From JAXDMK01 sp963765955 (GTDB lineage Bacteria > Actinomycetota > Acidimicrobiia > Acidimicrobiales > AC-14), in NCBI GenBank assembly GCA_963765955.1, contig CAVXYA010000009.1, forward strand, positions 186,001 to 250,000: a DNA stretch of 64,000 nucleotides, in the 5' to 3' direction. Position 1 is the first letter of the stretch, and the number at the start of each line of letters is the position of its first letter. A program made the translations under genes and the position numbers. This document shows, one piece after another, positions 15,907 through 24,893 of the stretch. The notes under the pieces were generated by a model that ran no database searches, was not told the origin of the DNA, and was given only the letters and a program-made list of their open reading frames with translations.

Positions 15907-17469
15907 GTGACCGTCGCCGATGCGAAGCGGACGACGATACGAGGCGACCGGCACGACGGGCCCCGACGGGGGCGGACGGAGCTGGTTGTCCTGGTCCTGC
16001 CCGCGGTGGTCGGGACGGTTGCCCTGCTCCTGGTCACCCGGAAGGGCGTCTACGCCAGTCCCGACACGGCGTTCTACGTCGGCACCGCCCGCAACCTGCT
16101 CGACGGCAACGGGCTGACGGCGCCCCCGGGGTCGCCGCCGCTGTCGCACTTCCCGCCGCTGTTCCCCCTGGTCCTGGCCGCGTTCGGATGGCTGACGGGA
16201 CTCGATCCGCTCGACGCCGCCGGCGTGCTCAACCCTCTGCTCCTCGGGCTGACGGCCCTGACTGTCGCTTTCGTCGTCCGCCGGCGGAGCGGGTCGGTGG
16301 CCCTCGGCGTGGCCGCGTCGGTCGCGGTGGTGGTGGCCGTCGACCTGCTGGTCTACTTCGCGTCGGCCCTGAGCGAGCCCTTGTTCGTGGCGCTGGTGCT
16401 GGGCGCGGTGGTGTCGCTGGCAACCGCCGTCGAAGGGGGCCACCGGTGGGCGTGGGCGGTCGCCGTCGCCTGCACCGCCGGCGCCTGCCTCACCCGCTAC
16501 GTGGGCGTGGCCCTGGTCGTGGCCGAGGTGGCCGTGCTCCTGCGCGTCGGGGCCGGCGGCCGCAAGGCCCTCGCCCGGGCCTCGGTCCTGGCCGCCCTGT
16601 CGCTGGCGCCGCTGGCCGGGTGGCTGCTCGCCGCCGGCCCCGGCAACCGGCCGGTGGTCGTCCACCTGTTCGACGCCGGCTACTGGACCGGCGCCGCCCG
16701 CAGCCTGTCCCGGTGGGTGCTGCCCCCCTGGGTGCCGTGGCCGGTGCGGGGGGTCGCGACCGCCTTGGTTGTCGCCGCCCTTACCGGGGTAGCCGCCGCC
16801 CGCCGTCGGCGCCGACCCGAGACTGCCGGAGAGCAGCGGTCGGGCGACGTGCTCGGGCGGCTGCTGGCCGCGTTCGCCGTCGCCTACGTGGCCCTGTTGG
16901 TGGCCGATCGGGTGTTGCTCGACGCCACCGGCCGCCTCGACCTCCGCTTCCTGGCCGTCCTCCACGTCGTGGCCATCGTCGGCCTCCTGCCCTGGCTCCA
17001 CCGGGCGCTCGCCGGGCGGGCCCGGACGGCGGCGGCCGCCATCGGCCTCGCCCTTCTCGGACTCCACGGCCTCCAAGCCGGCTCGTGGGTGGCGGACGGC
17101 CTGACCGACATCGGCGTCGGTCGTCGGGGGTTGAGCGCCGAGGCGTGGCGGGAGTCGCCGGTGATGGCCACGATCGCCGCCCTGCCGCGGGATACACCCG
17201 TGTACAGCAACGCCCCCGAGGCGATCTTCCTCCTCACCGGCCGGTCGACGACGCCATTGCCCGCCCACACCGACTACCTCTCCGGCCGGAGGCGGACGTC
17301 GTACCAAGCGGAGCTGGCGGCTACGGGCGGGCGCCTGGCGGCGGCGGACGGGGTCGTCGTGTGGTTCCGTCCCTACGCCTTCCGGGAGCGGTTCCTGGCC
17401 CCGGTCACCGCCTTGGACGTGGAGCCGGTGCTGGACGACGAAGTGGCCATGCTCTTCCGCCCGCGCTGA
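15907..17469 (+). CDS. GT-C fold membrane glycosyltransferase (GT39/ArnT-like)
   Basis: 520 residues from a GTG. Membrane segments alternate throughout (LVVLVLPAVVGTVALLLVTR, LAVVVAVDLLVYFA..., LVVAEVAVLLRVG). After the first one comes the GT-C acidic motif, YASPDTAFYVGTARNLLDGNGL, then PPGSPPLSHFPPLFPLVLAAFG, the classic 'PP..P......P.L' loop of dolichyl/polyprenyl-phosphate-sugar transferases. The C-terminal ~100 residues form an extracytoplasmic domain (VYSNAPEAIFLLTGRSTTPL). It probably transfers a sugar from a polyprenyl donor to an envelope acceptor. The start is 37 bp after the VWA gene; it precedes the glycerol-3-phosphate dehydrogenase gene on the same strand. Confidence 0.82.
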   Translation: MTVADAKRTTIRGDRHDGPRRGRTELVVLVLPAVVGTVALLLVTRKGVYASPDTAFYVGTARNLLDGNGLTAPPGSPPLSHFPPLFPLVLAAFGWLTGLDPLDAAGVLNPLLLGLTALTVAFVVRRRSGSVALGVAASVAVVVAVDLLVYFASALSEPLFVALVLGAVVSLATAVEGGHRWAWAVAVACTAGACLTRYVGVALVVAEVAVLLRVGAGGRKALARASVLAALSLAPLAGWLLAAGPGNRPVVVHLFDAGYWTGAARSLSRWVLPPWVPWPVRGVATALVVAALTGVAAARRRRRPETAGEQRSGDVLGRLLAAFAVAYVALLVADRVLLDATGRLDLRFLAVLHVVAIVGLLPWLHRALAGRARTAAAAIGLALLGLHGLQAGSWVADGLTDIGVGRRGLSAEAWRESPVMATIAALPRDTPVYSNAPEAIFLLTGRSTTPLPAHTDYLSGRRRTSYQAELAATGGRLAAADGVVVWFRPYAFRERFLAPVTALDVEPVLDDEVAMLFRPR

Positions 17470-17503
17470 GAGCGAAACGCGACCGTTTGGGTCAGACTTG
17501 GAG

Positions 17504-19189
17504 ATGACCGACAGCACCCCCGACAGGGCATTCGACAGGGCCAGGGCGCTCGAGCGGCTGGCCACCGAGGAGTTCGACGTCCTCGTGATCGGCGGGGGGA
17601 TCACCGGGGCCGGCGTCGCCCTCGACGCCGCCACCCGGGGCCTGCGCACCGCCCTGGTGGAGGGGCGCGACTTCGCCTACGGCACGTCGTCCAAGTCGTC
17701 CAAGATGGTGCACGGCGGCATCCGCTACCTCCAGCAGGGCGACGTGAGGCTGGTGTGGCAGGCCCTCCGGGAGCGCAAGAAGCTGCTCACCAACGCCCCC
17801 CACCTGGTGCGCCCGCTGGGGTTCATGATCCCGATCTACACCAAGGGCGGGCTGATCCCGAGGTTCCTGGCCCGCCTGTTCCGCATCGTGCTGTTCGGCT
17901 ACGACCTCGTGGGTGGCGCCTCCATCGTCGGCCGCCACCAGCGCCTCACCAAGGACGAGGCGCTCGCCTTCATGCCGAGCCTCAAGCCCGACCGCCTGCA
18001 CAGCGCCCTGCTCTACTACGACGCCCGCTGCGACGACGCCCGCCTCACCCTCGCCATCGCCCGGACCGCGGCCGACCACGGGGCGGCCGTCGCCAACTAC
18101 GTCCGGGTGGTGGAGATCCTCAAGGACGATCGGGGAAAGGCGACGGGGGCCAAGGTGGACACCGGCGGCGGCACCATCGACGTGTCCGCCCGCTGCGTGG
18201 TGAACGCGGCAGGCGTGTGGATCGACGACGTCACCGCCATCGACGTCGGTCCCGGCCAGGAGATCATGCGCCCGGCGAGGGGCGTCCACATGACGCTGCC
18301 CATGTCGGCGCTGGGCAACCGGGACGTCGCCGTGATCCTGGCCGCGTCGGGCGGGCTCGGCAGCGTGTTCGCCGTCCCCTGGGGAGAGTTCGCCTACGTG
18401 GGCACGACCGACGTCGACTTCGCCGGCCCCCTCGACGACCCCTACGTGTTCGCCACCGAGATCGACACCCTCCTCGAGCACATCAACCCTTCCATCGGCG
18501 AGCCGCTGGCGGCGGAGGGCGTGCTGGGCAGCTGGGCCGGCCTGCGCCCGCTGCTCAAGGGTGCGCCCGACGCCAAGACGGGCGACCTGTCCCGCCGCCA
18601 CCGGATCACCCGCTGGCCGAGCGACGTGGTCAGCATCGCCGGGGGCAAGCTCACCACCTACCGGCACATGGCCCAGGACACGGTGGACGAGGCGCTCAAG
18701 GTCCTCGGTCGGAGCGCCGCCTGCCGCACCAAGACCCTGCCCCTCCACGGATCGCCGGGAGGAGGGGCCAAGGTCCCCGACGACCACCTGAAGAACCGCT
18801 ACGGCACCGACGTGGCCGCCGTGACCGCCCTGATCGCCGCCGACCCGGCCCTGGGCGAGCCGCTGGTGCCCGGCCAGCCCTACCTCCGAGCCGAGGCGGT
18901 CTACGCCGCCCAGCACGAGATGGTCGTCGAGCTCGACGACGTCCTCGCCCGCCGCACCCGGGCCCGACTGTTCGCCCGGGACGCCACGGACGAGGTCGCC
19001 GAGGCGGTGGCCGCGCTCGTCGCCGAGCCGCTGGGCTGGTCGGCCGACGAGCAGGCCCGCCAGGTGGCGCGCTACCGGGACTCGGTGGCGGCCGAGCGAG
19101 AGGCGATCCGGTCGCCGGCGCCCGCGGCCGAGCCCCGCCGGGCGTCGGGGTGGGTCCCCGGCGTCAACCTGCCGAAGTCGCTCTCGTAG
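17504..19189 (+). CDS. glpD: FAD-dependent glycerol-3-phosphate dehydrogenase
   Basis: 561 residues. It oxidises glycerol-3-phosphate to dihydroxyacetone phosphate at the membrane, passing electrons to quinone. The N-terminal FAD-binding Rossmann motif is DVLVIGGGITGAGVALDAATRG, followed by the GlpD signature SSKSSKMVHGGIRYLQQGD. Other landmarks are RPARGVHMTLP, FAVPWGEFAYVGTTDVDF, GSWAGLRPLLKG, and the C-terminal alpha-helical DAO_C domain with AEAVYAAQHEMVVELDDVLARRTRARL. The start is the ATG at 17504; a TTG six bases upstream is an alternative. In this window it does not sit with glpF or glpK. The menaquinone it would feed is re-oxidised by the respiratory complexes encoded from 57 kb onward. 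Confidence 0.93.
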   Translation: MTDSTPDRAFDRARALERLATEEFDVLVIGGGITGAGVALDAATRGLRTALVEGRDFAYGTSSKSSKMVHGGIRYLQQGDVRLVWQALRERKKLLTNAPHLVRPLGFMIPIYTKGGLIPRFLARLFRIVLFGYDLVGGASIVGRHQRLTKDEALAFMPSLKPDRLHSALLYYDARCDDARLTLAIARTAADHGAAVANYVRVVEILKDDRGKATGAKVDTGGGTIDVSARCVVNAAGVWIDDVTAIDVGPGQEIMRPARGVHMTLPMSALGNRDVAVILAASGGLGSVFAVPWGEFAYVGTTDVDFAGPLDDPYVFATEIDTLLEHINPSIGEPLAAEGVLGSWAGLRPLLKGAPDAKTGDLSRRHRITRWPSDVVSIAGGKLTTYRHMAQDTVDEALKVLGRSAACRTKTLPLHGSPGGGAKVPDDHLKNRYGTDVAAVTALIAADPALGEPLVPGQPYLRAEAVYAAQHEMVVELDDVLARRTRARLFARDATDEVAEAVAALVAEPLGWSADEQARQVARYRDSVAAEREAIRSPAPAAEPRRASGWVPGVNLPKSLS

Positions 19190-19204
19190 CGGCTGGCTGC
19201 CCGG

Positions 19205-19561
19205 TCACTGGATGCCGGCCTCGGGCGGGGGGAGCTGGAAGTCGATCTCGTCCTCGACCGCGGCCACCCCCTCTACCCCTCCCACCGAGTCGCGCCTGTC
19301 GGACGGCACCGAGCCGGTGATGATCCCGATGTCGCCCAGGACCTGGTCGACCTCCAGCCCCTCGGCCCGGAGCTTCTCGGCCACACCCTCCAGATCGTCG
19401 AGGTGGTCGTCGTCGACGGTGACCGTCACCTTCGACCCCGTCCCCTGGAAGCCCGGAGTCCGCAGAGGCGTCTCCGTTTCGGGGTCCTTCGGGTCGGGGG
19501 CCGGCTGGTCGGGGACGGGCTGGTCAGGCGCCGGCTGGGACCCCGCCTTCGTCCCGGACAC
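19205..19561 (-). CDS. small I9-like (subtilisin propeptide/inhibitor-like) protein
   Basis: At least 118 residues from the GTG at 19561. A Pro/Asp-rich N-terminus (PAPDQPVPDQPAPDPKDPE) leads to a compact domain: KVTVTVDDDHLDDLEGVAEKL, VLGDIGIITGSVP, then VGGVEGVAAVEDEIDFQLPP. A short beta strand, helix, beta hairpin, second helix and a terminal 'V.GV.AVE.D' strand is the layout of the peptidase inhibitor I9/subtilisin propeptide fold. The subtilase gene lies immediately upstream. A GTG at 19737 overlaps the subtilase stop (GTGA) and would begin SGAGSSGGPGPEEPRPG, but joining it to this frame needs one missing base between about 19560 and 19720; I think that longer form is the true gene. The function as an inhibitor or folding aid is inference. 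Confidence 0.6.
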   Translation of the reverse strand: MSGTKAGSQPAPDQPVPDQPAPDPKDPETETPLRTPGFQGTGSKVTVTVDDDHLDDLEGVAEKLRAEGLEVDQVLGDIGIITGSVPSDRRDSVGGVEGVAAVEDEIDFQLPPPEAGIQ

Positions 19562-19733
19562 CTGGCGGTAGGGAACCTTGGGGTCCGACCCTTGGGCCCC
19601 GCTCCCCGTGGCTCCGCCCGATGCGGCCTTTCGCGCCGGTGGTCGCCCCCGACTGGCCGACCCGTTCGGTACGGCACCTTGGGACCGGGCCGCGGTTCCT
19701 CCGGGCCCGGCCCGCCACTCGACCCGGCGCCGC

Positions 19734-21080
19734 TCACGGCGCCTGGGCCAGGCCGGCGCCCACGTCGACCGTGCGGACGTCGAGCCGGCGCGCCTCGCGC
19801 ACCACGGTCGACCACAGGGCGGAGCCCTTCTGGCCCGTGGCCTGGCTCCACATGGCGGCCAGACCGGAGACGTGAGGGGTGGCCATGCTCGTGCCCGAGA
19901 TGGTGTGGTAGCGCTTCGGCATGGGCCACGACGAGTAGACGGCGACACCCGGACCGGAGACGTCGATCTGTCCGCCTCGGGAGAGGAACTTGCTGCGGGC
20001 CGAGAAGTCGGCGATGCGCATCCGGGAGTCGACCGCCGCCACCGCCATCACCGAGGGGCTGTTGGCGGGGACGCCGACGAAGCCGGCGTCACCGGCCGAG
20101 CGCCGGGCGTTGTTGCCGGCGGCGGCGATGATCAGGCAGCCGGCGGCCATGGCCCGCTGGCCCGCCCGCTCGTAGGCCTGGGAGACCTGGCGGATGTCGG
20201 CCCCCAACGACATCGAGATCACCTGGCAGCCGTTGGCGACGGCCCAGTTGATGCCGGCCAGGATGCCGTTGTCGTCGCCCGAGCCCTCGTTGCTGAGGAC
20301 CTTGCCGACGAAGATGTCGGCCGCGGACGCGACGCCGTAGCGCCGGGTGCCGGGCGGCGAGGCCGAGCCGCAGGACGTCCCCACGCAGTGGGTACCGTGG
20401 CCGTGGCCGTCCTGCACCTGTTGTCCCGGTACGAACGACTTCGACGTGACCGGTCGGCCGGCGAAGTCGGGATGGAGCAGGTCGAAGCCGGTGTCGAGCA
20501 CGCACACCTTGATGCCCTTGCCGTCGCGGGTGGTGGCCGACGCCTTGGTGGCGAGGAGCCCCCACGTGAACTCGGCGGTGTCGGCGAAGGTGGCGGCCGC
20601 CTCGGCCTCCGCCGCGGCCTGGGCCCCAGCCCCTCCCGTGAGCCCGTCGTAGAGGGCGATGGTGGCGTCGCGGAACCCGCGTGCGTACTCGAGCGACGGC
20701 GACGGCGAACCGGTCTCGTCGATGGCGTACAGGATCCGCTCCCGCTCCACCGCGATGATGCGGGAGTCGGCCACGGAGAGGCTCTCCATCGACCCCGACT
20801 GGGTCGGGTCACCGGTGACCACTGCCACGCCCAGCTCGGCGTACACGGTGGCGTCGGCCCCCCGGGCATCGTCGGCGTCGACCGCCCCCGCCTCGTAGTC
20901 GCTCGAGGTGGCCACGCTGGCCACTCCCGGGACCGAGCCCAGAGCCTCGGTCATCGCCCCCGCGTCGCCGGTGACCTCGTCGGCGAACACCACGATGAAC
21001 CGCCCCGTGTACTGCTGCCCCGATCTTCCTGAGAGGGGTGCCTCACCGTCGTCCTCTGGTTCCATCGGCCCGTCCACCAT
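19734..21080 (-). CDS. S8 family subtilisin-like serine protease without signal peptide
   Basis: 448 residues from the ATG at 21080, which has AGGAGG 6 nt upstream. The catalytic triad is complete: Asp in KVCVLDTGFDLLHPDF (~193), His in DGHGHGTHCVGTSCG (~229), Ser in TISGTSMATPHVSGLAAMW (~397), with the oxyanion Asn in IIAAAGNNARRSAG. The N-terminal ~120 residues contain an I9-type propeptide pattern (YTGRFIVVFADEVTGDAGAM, ALGSVPGVASVATSSDYEAG). There is no signal peptide or membrane segment: the protein starts VDGPMEPEDDGEAPLSGRSG. So it should be cytoplasmic or exported by a non-Sec route. The downstream small I9-like gene overlaps its stop codon. Target proteins unknown. Confidence 0.9.
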   Translation of the reverse strand: MVDGPMEPEDDGEAPLSGRSGQQYTGRFIVVFADEVTGDAGAMTEALGSVPGVASVATSSDYEAGAVDADDARGADATVYAELGVAVVTGDPTQSGSMESLSVADSRIIAVERERILYAIDETGSPSPSLEYARGFRDATIALYDGLTGGAGAQAAAEAEAAATFADTAEFTWGLLATKASATTRDGKGIKVCVLDTGFDLLHPDFAGRPVTSKSFVPGQQVQDGHGHGTHCVGTSCGSASPPGTRRYGVASAADIFVGKVLSNEGSGDDNGILAGINWAVANGCQVISMSLGADIRQVSQAYERAGQRAMAAGCLIIAAAGNNARRSAGDAGFVGVPANSPSVMAVAAVDSRMRIADFSARSKFLSRGGQIDVSGPGVAVYSSWPMPKRYHTISGTSMATPHVSGLAAMWSQATGQKGSALWSTVVREARRLDVRTVDVGAGLAQAP

Positions 21081-21192
21081 GATCCGCCTCCTGGTTGCCT
21101 GTTGGTGAGGGAACTCTACATCCGGGCTTCGGATTTTGGCCGTCGGATTTGCGGCGATTTCCACCCTGTCTTCACCTGTAGACTTGCAGGCC

Positions 21193-21462
21193 ATGACGCC
21201 GACCGTCCGCACCGAGGACCTCATCGACGCCAGGGGTATCGCCGAGCTGCTCGGGCTCAGCCATCCCAACAGCGTCAGCACCTACATGCGGCGCTACCCC
21301 GACATGCCCCGCCCGGTCGTCGACCTGGGACGGGGCCGGCCCCGGCTCTGGCTGCGACCCCACATCGCCGATTGGGCCGGCCGGCGGGCCGCCGCCCACG
21401 CGCCCCCGACCGCGCCGGCGGCGACCGCGCTGGTCGCCACGACGCTGGTGGTGACGCCGTGA
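21193..21462 (+). CDS. small helix-turn-helix DNA-binding protein
   Basis: 89 residues from the ATG at 21193. Residues ~8-60 look like an AlpA/MerR-type winged helix: LIDARGIAELLGLSHPNSVSTYMRRYPDMPRPVVDLGRGRPRLWLRPHIADW, where 'D..GIAELLG.S..SV' is the recognition helix-turn-helix and the 'W.R..I..W' tail is a usual end for this fold. An Ala/Pro/Thr tail follows. Its stop overlaps the GTG of the methionine aminopeptidase gene (GTGA), so the two are translationally coupled. A possible -10 element, TAGACT, sits at 21178-21183, about 10 bp before the start. It may regulate its own operon, but no target is visible. Confidence 0.72.
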   Translation: MTPTVRTEDLIDARGIAELLGLSHPNSVSTYMRRYPDMPRPVVDLGRGRPRLWLRPHIADWAGRRAAAHAPPTAPAATALVATTLVVTP

Positions 21463-22397
21463 TCGCGCCGACCCGGCTAGGTCGCAACGACAGGTGCTGG
21501 TGCGGCAGCAACCGTCCCTACAAGCGCTGCCACCAGGCCACCGAGAAGCCCCTCCGGCCGGGGCGGCTCAGCCCCATCCGGCCGGTGCCGCCGGAGATCG
21601 TGGGTCCCGACTACGCCCTGTCGGGAACGCCCGAGCCGGAGGTCGAGGCGATGGTGAAGTCGGCCGACGTCATCGCTCGCATGCGGCGGGCGGGACGGGT
21701 GGCGGCCGAGGTGCTGGCCGCAGTGGGCGCCCAGGTGCGGCCGGGCGTCACCACCGACGCCCTCGATGCCATGGCCCACGCCGAGTGCCTGGCCCGAGGG
21801 GCCTACCCCAGCCCGCTCAACTACAACGGCTTCCCGAAGTCGCTGTGCACGTCGGTGAACGAGGTGATCTGCCACGGCATCCCCGACGACCGAGCCCTCG
21901 TCGACGGCGACATCGTCAACCTCGACGTCACCGTCTACCTCGACGGCGTCCACGGCGACACCAGTGCCACCTTCCTCGTGGGGGAGGTCGACGAGGCGTC
22001 CCGCCGGCTGGTGGAGGTCACCCGCGAGTGCCTCGACCGGGGGATCGCGGCGGTGCGCCCGGGCCGGCCGGTGTCCGACATCGGCGCCGCCATCGAGGCC
22101 CACGCCGAGGCCCACGGTCTGGGCGTGGTGCGCGACTTCGTCGGCCACGGCGTGGGCGAGAAGTTTCACACCGTGCCGACGATCTACCACTTCGCCAACC
22201 CGTCGGCTACCACGCTCATGGAACCGGGGATGACCTTCACCATCGAGCCCATGATCACGTTGGGCGACTGGCGCCACGTCCTCTGGGACGACGGCTGGAC
22301 TGCCGTCACCGTCGACCGCCGGCGCAGCGCCCAGTTCGAGCACACCCTCGTCGTCACCGACCACGGCGCCGAGGTCCTCACCCTCACCGGTCCCTGA
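21459..22397 (+). CDS. map: type I methionine aminopeptidase with N-terminal SEC-C zinc motif
   Basis: 312 residues from the GTG at 21459, overlapping the upstream stop. Residues ~8-25 form a SEC-C zinc motif, GRNDRCWCGSNRPYKRCH (C-x-C-x8-CH), of the kind otherwise found at the SecA C-terminus. The catalytic domain from ~65 has all five metal ligands in context: Asp in IVNLDVTVYLDG, Asp in GVHGDTSATFLVG, His in FVGHGVGEKFH, Glu in MTFTIEPMITLG, Glu in RSAQFEHTLVV; also YNGFPKSLCTSVNEVICHGIP. It removes the initiator Met from nascent proteins. The zinc finger probably docks it to the ribosome or a partner. A second map gene near secY would be expected elsewhere in the genome. Confidence 0.93.
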   Translation: MIAPTRLGRNDRCWCGSNRPYKRCHQATEKPLRPGRLSPIRPVPPEIVGPDYALSGTPEPEVEAMVKSADVIARMRRAGRVAAEVLAAVGAQVRPGVTTDALDAMAHAECLARGAYPSPLNYNGFPKSLCTSVNEVICHGIPDDRALVDGDIVNLDVTVYLDGVHGDTSATFLVGEVDEASRRLVEVTRECLDRGIAAVRPGRPVSDIGAAIEAHAEAHGLGVVRDFVGHGVGEKFHTVPTIYHFANPSATTLMEPGMTFTIEPMITLGDWRHVLWDDGWTAVTVDRRRSAQFEHTLVVTDHGAEVLTLTGP

Positions 22398-22413
22398 GGT
22401 AGGCCGGACAGTT

Positions 22414-22462
22414 CGATTTTGGACGGATACATACCTCTGAGGTACATATCCGTCCAAAATCG
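22414..22462. terminator. 49-bp palindrome between convergent genes, probable bidirectional terminator
   Basis: Two perfectly inverted 16-bp arms, CGATTTTGGACGGATA at 22414-22429 and its complement at 22447-22462, enclose a second, inner palindrome TACCTC-T-GAGGTA. It lies 16 bp after the map stop and 26 bp before the end of the minus-strand coiled-coil gene. Each arm contains a TTTT/AAAA run, so a transcript from either side would form a long hairpin. The position and symmetry fit a bidirectional terminator; a protein-binding palindrome is the alternative. It is markedly AT-richer than its surroundings. Confidence 0.65.
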
Positions 22463-22488
22463 GTCGAGACGACGCCGGGGCCTTCGTT

Positions 22489-24803
22489 TCAGCGGTCGCG
22501 CCCGCCCCTGGTCTCGCCGAAGGCCTCGTCGATGAGGCGGGTGGCGGCGTCGATGACCTGGTCGGACGGGTTGGGCGCCGGTGCCGGCCGCAACTCGGTG
22601 CGGACGTCGTCGACCGCCCGCCGGGCCGCATCCTCCGACTGCCGGCGGCGGAGGCGGACGTCGTCCCAGGCGGCCGCGATCTCCTTCTCGCACTGCTCGA
22701 GCATCGCCTCCGAGTCGGCCTGGGCGCGGGAGAGCAGGCGGTCGGCGGACGTAGCCGCCTCCCGTACCGTCCGGGCCGCCTCCTCCGTCGCCTGGGCCCG
22801 AAGGAGGTCGATCTCGGCCTTGGCCCGCTGACGCTCCCGCAGGACGTACTGCTCGGCCGTGTGCTCGGCCTCCTCCAGGATGCGGGCCCGCTCCGTCTGG
22901 GCCTGGCGGCTGCTGGCCAGGGCGCCGGCGGCGGCGTCGGCCAGCAGCTTGGACACCTCCTGCCGCGCCGTCGAGCGAGCCCGATCGAGGGCCTCGTCAG
23001 CAGTGGCCGTCGCCTGCTCGACGAGGGCGTGGACCTGGATGTCGGCCTCGGTGCGCCGGCGGGCGGCGTCCTGGTCGGCCTCGGCGAGAAGGCGAGCCTT
23101 CTCCTGCTCGCCCGCCAGTCGGGACTCGTAGAGCACCCGGTCGCCCTCCCTGATGGCGAGCTCGGCGGTCTGCCGGGCGCTGGCCGCGGCCTCCTCGACG
23201 ACGTTCTCGGCCTCCATGCGGGCCCGTTCGAGGAGCTGGCGAACCTGCGTCTCCGCCTCTGACCGGAGTTGTGCGACGTGGGCGTCGGCGTCGGCCCGAA
23301 GGCGGGTGACCTCCTCCTGGGCGACCCGACGATCCTGCTCGGCCGCGGAGACCGCGGTCTCCCGGGCCGCGTCCTCGATGGCCCGGGCCCGGGCGGCCGC
23401 TTCCGCCAGCAGGCGGGCGGCGGTGTCCCTGGCCTGCTCCACCATCCGCTGCCCGTCGTTGGCGGCGTGGTCGCGTAGACGGTCGGCCTCCGCCGCCGCC
23501 GCCTGCCGGGTCTCGTCGAGCATGCGGGCGGCCTCCGCGGCCGCCTCCTGGGCGACCCGATCGGCCCCGACGGTCGCCTCTTCGATGAGCCGGGACGCCT
23601 CCGCCCACATCCGCTCGAACGATCGCCGGGCCTTCTCGTTGGCCTCCTCGCGGCGAGTGGCTGCTTCCGCCTCGGCCGCAGCCAGGGCCTCCTGCTCCAG
23701 GACGGCGGCCTTCTGCCGGGCCTCGTCCACCAACTGGCCGGCCTCGGCCATGGCGTCGGAGAGGGTGTCGGCCGCCGTCGCCCGGGACGCGTCGAGCAGC
23801 GCCGCGGCCTCGGTCTCGGACGCCGCCCGGGCCTCGTCGACCATCTGGTCCCGCATCGCCGCCGCCTTGGCCGAAGCGGTGTCGACCAGCTCCCGGGCCT
23901 CCTCGGTGGCGGTCTCGACCATGGCCGCCGCCTCCCGCCGGGCCCTTTCGGTCGCCTCGGTCACGAGCGCGGACAGCGGTGCTCTTGGCCTCCTGGACCA
24001 GCCGCTCGGCCTCCTTGGCCGCCTCGGTGCGGGCGTCGGACAGGAGGCGCTGGCGCTCGACCGCCGCCCGCTTGAGGATCTCGGCGTGGGCCCGGGCCCG
24101 TTCGGCGTCGGCGTCGGCCCGGATGGCGGCCGACCGGTCCTCGAACGCGGCCCACGCCTCGTCGATGATCGTGGCCGCGTCGGCCTCGGCCTCGGCCCGG
24201 ATTCGCTCGGCGTCGGCCGCGGCGGTGTCGAGCAGGCGTCGGGCCTCGGCCTGAGCCTCGGCCTCGGCCTGGGCCTGCTTTGCGTCGGCCTCGGCCTGGG
24301 CAGCCGCCGATCGAGCCTCGAACCGGGCCCACGCCTCCTCCAGGATGGCGTCGGCGTCGGCCTGGGCCTGGGCCCGGAAGCGCTCGGTCTCCGTCTTGGC
24401 GGTGGACGTGATCCTCGCCGCGTCCGCCATGGCGTCGGCCTTGGAGTTCGCCGCCTCCCGCTCGGCCAGGCGCCGCAGCCGGGCCGTCTCCTGGTCCTGG
24501 GCCGCCCTCGCCTTGGCCAGGATCGTCGCCGCCTCCAACTGCGCGTCGAGCCGAATCCGCTCCGCCGCTGCACTCGCCTCCGCGATCACCCGAAAGGGCT
24601 CGACCCTGTTTGACGGCGTGGTCGCGGTGTCGGGCTCGGGGTCGTCGGGGGCGGGCGCGGGGGTTGCCGTTGCGACGGCCGGCTCGGGGGCCGGCTCGGG
24701 GAGGGTTTCGGCAGTGGGTTCGGGGCGGCGGCTCGGGCGTCGGTTCGGAGGTGGGCGCCCGCCGCCCCCGCCCGCCAAGCCCCTGCCACGCCCCGGAAGC
24801 CAT
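22489..24803 (-). CDS. long Ala/Glu-rich coiled-coil protein, Scy/FilP-like in style (two frameshifts)
   Basis: About 770 residues when repaired. An ATG at 24803 opens MASGAWQGLGGRGRRAPTSE, then an acidic Pro-rich segment; removing one C from the C-run complementary to 24722-24725 gives TPEPPPEPTAETLPEPAPEP and joins the main frame. From EPFRVIAEASAAAERIRLDA onward the protein is almost pure coiled coil with repeating 'A..EA..(I/L)..EA' units (e.g. AWARFEARSAAAQAEADAKQ; ARRLLDTAAADAERIRAEAE). A second single-base insertion near 23975 moves the reading into the frame that ends GETRGGRDR at 22489. Composition and repeat style recall actinobacterial polarity/cytoskeletal proteins such as Scy and FilP or DivIVA-like factors. 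That likeness is by eye; the helical repeat makes chance similarity easy. Confidence 0.72.
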
Positions 24804-24893
24804 AACCCTGATGCTATCTGGCGCCCGTTCCCGACCCCATTGGTGCGGTTGCGTCGGATTGAGGCTGCTGTCTGCACCATCGGTCCGTGGCTG

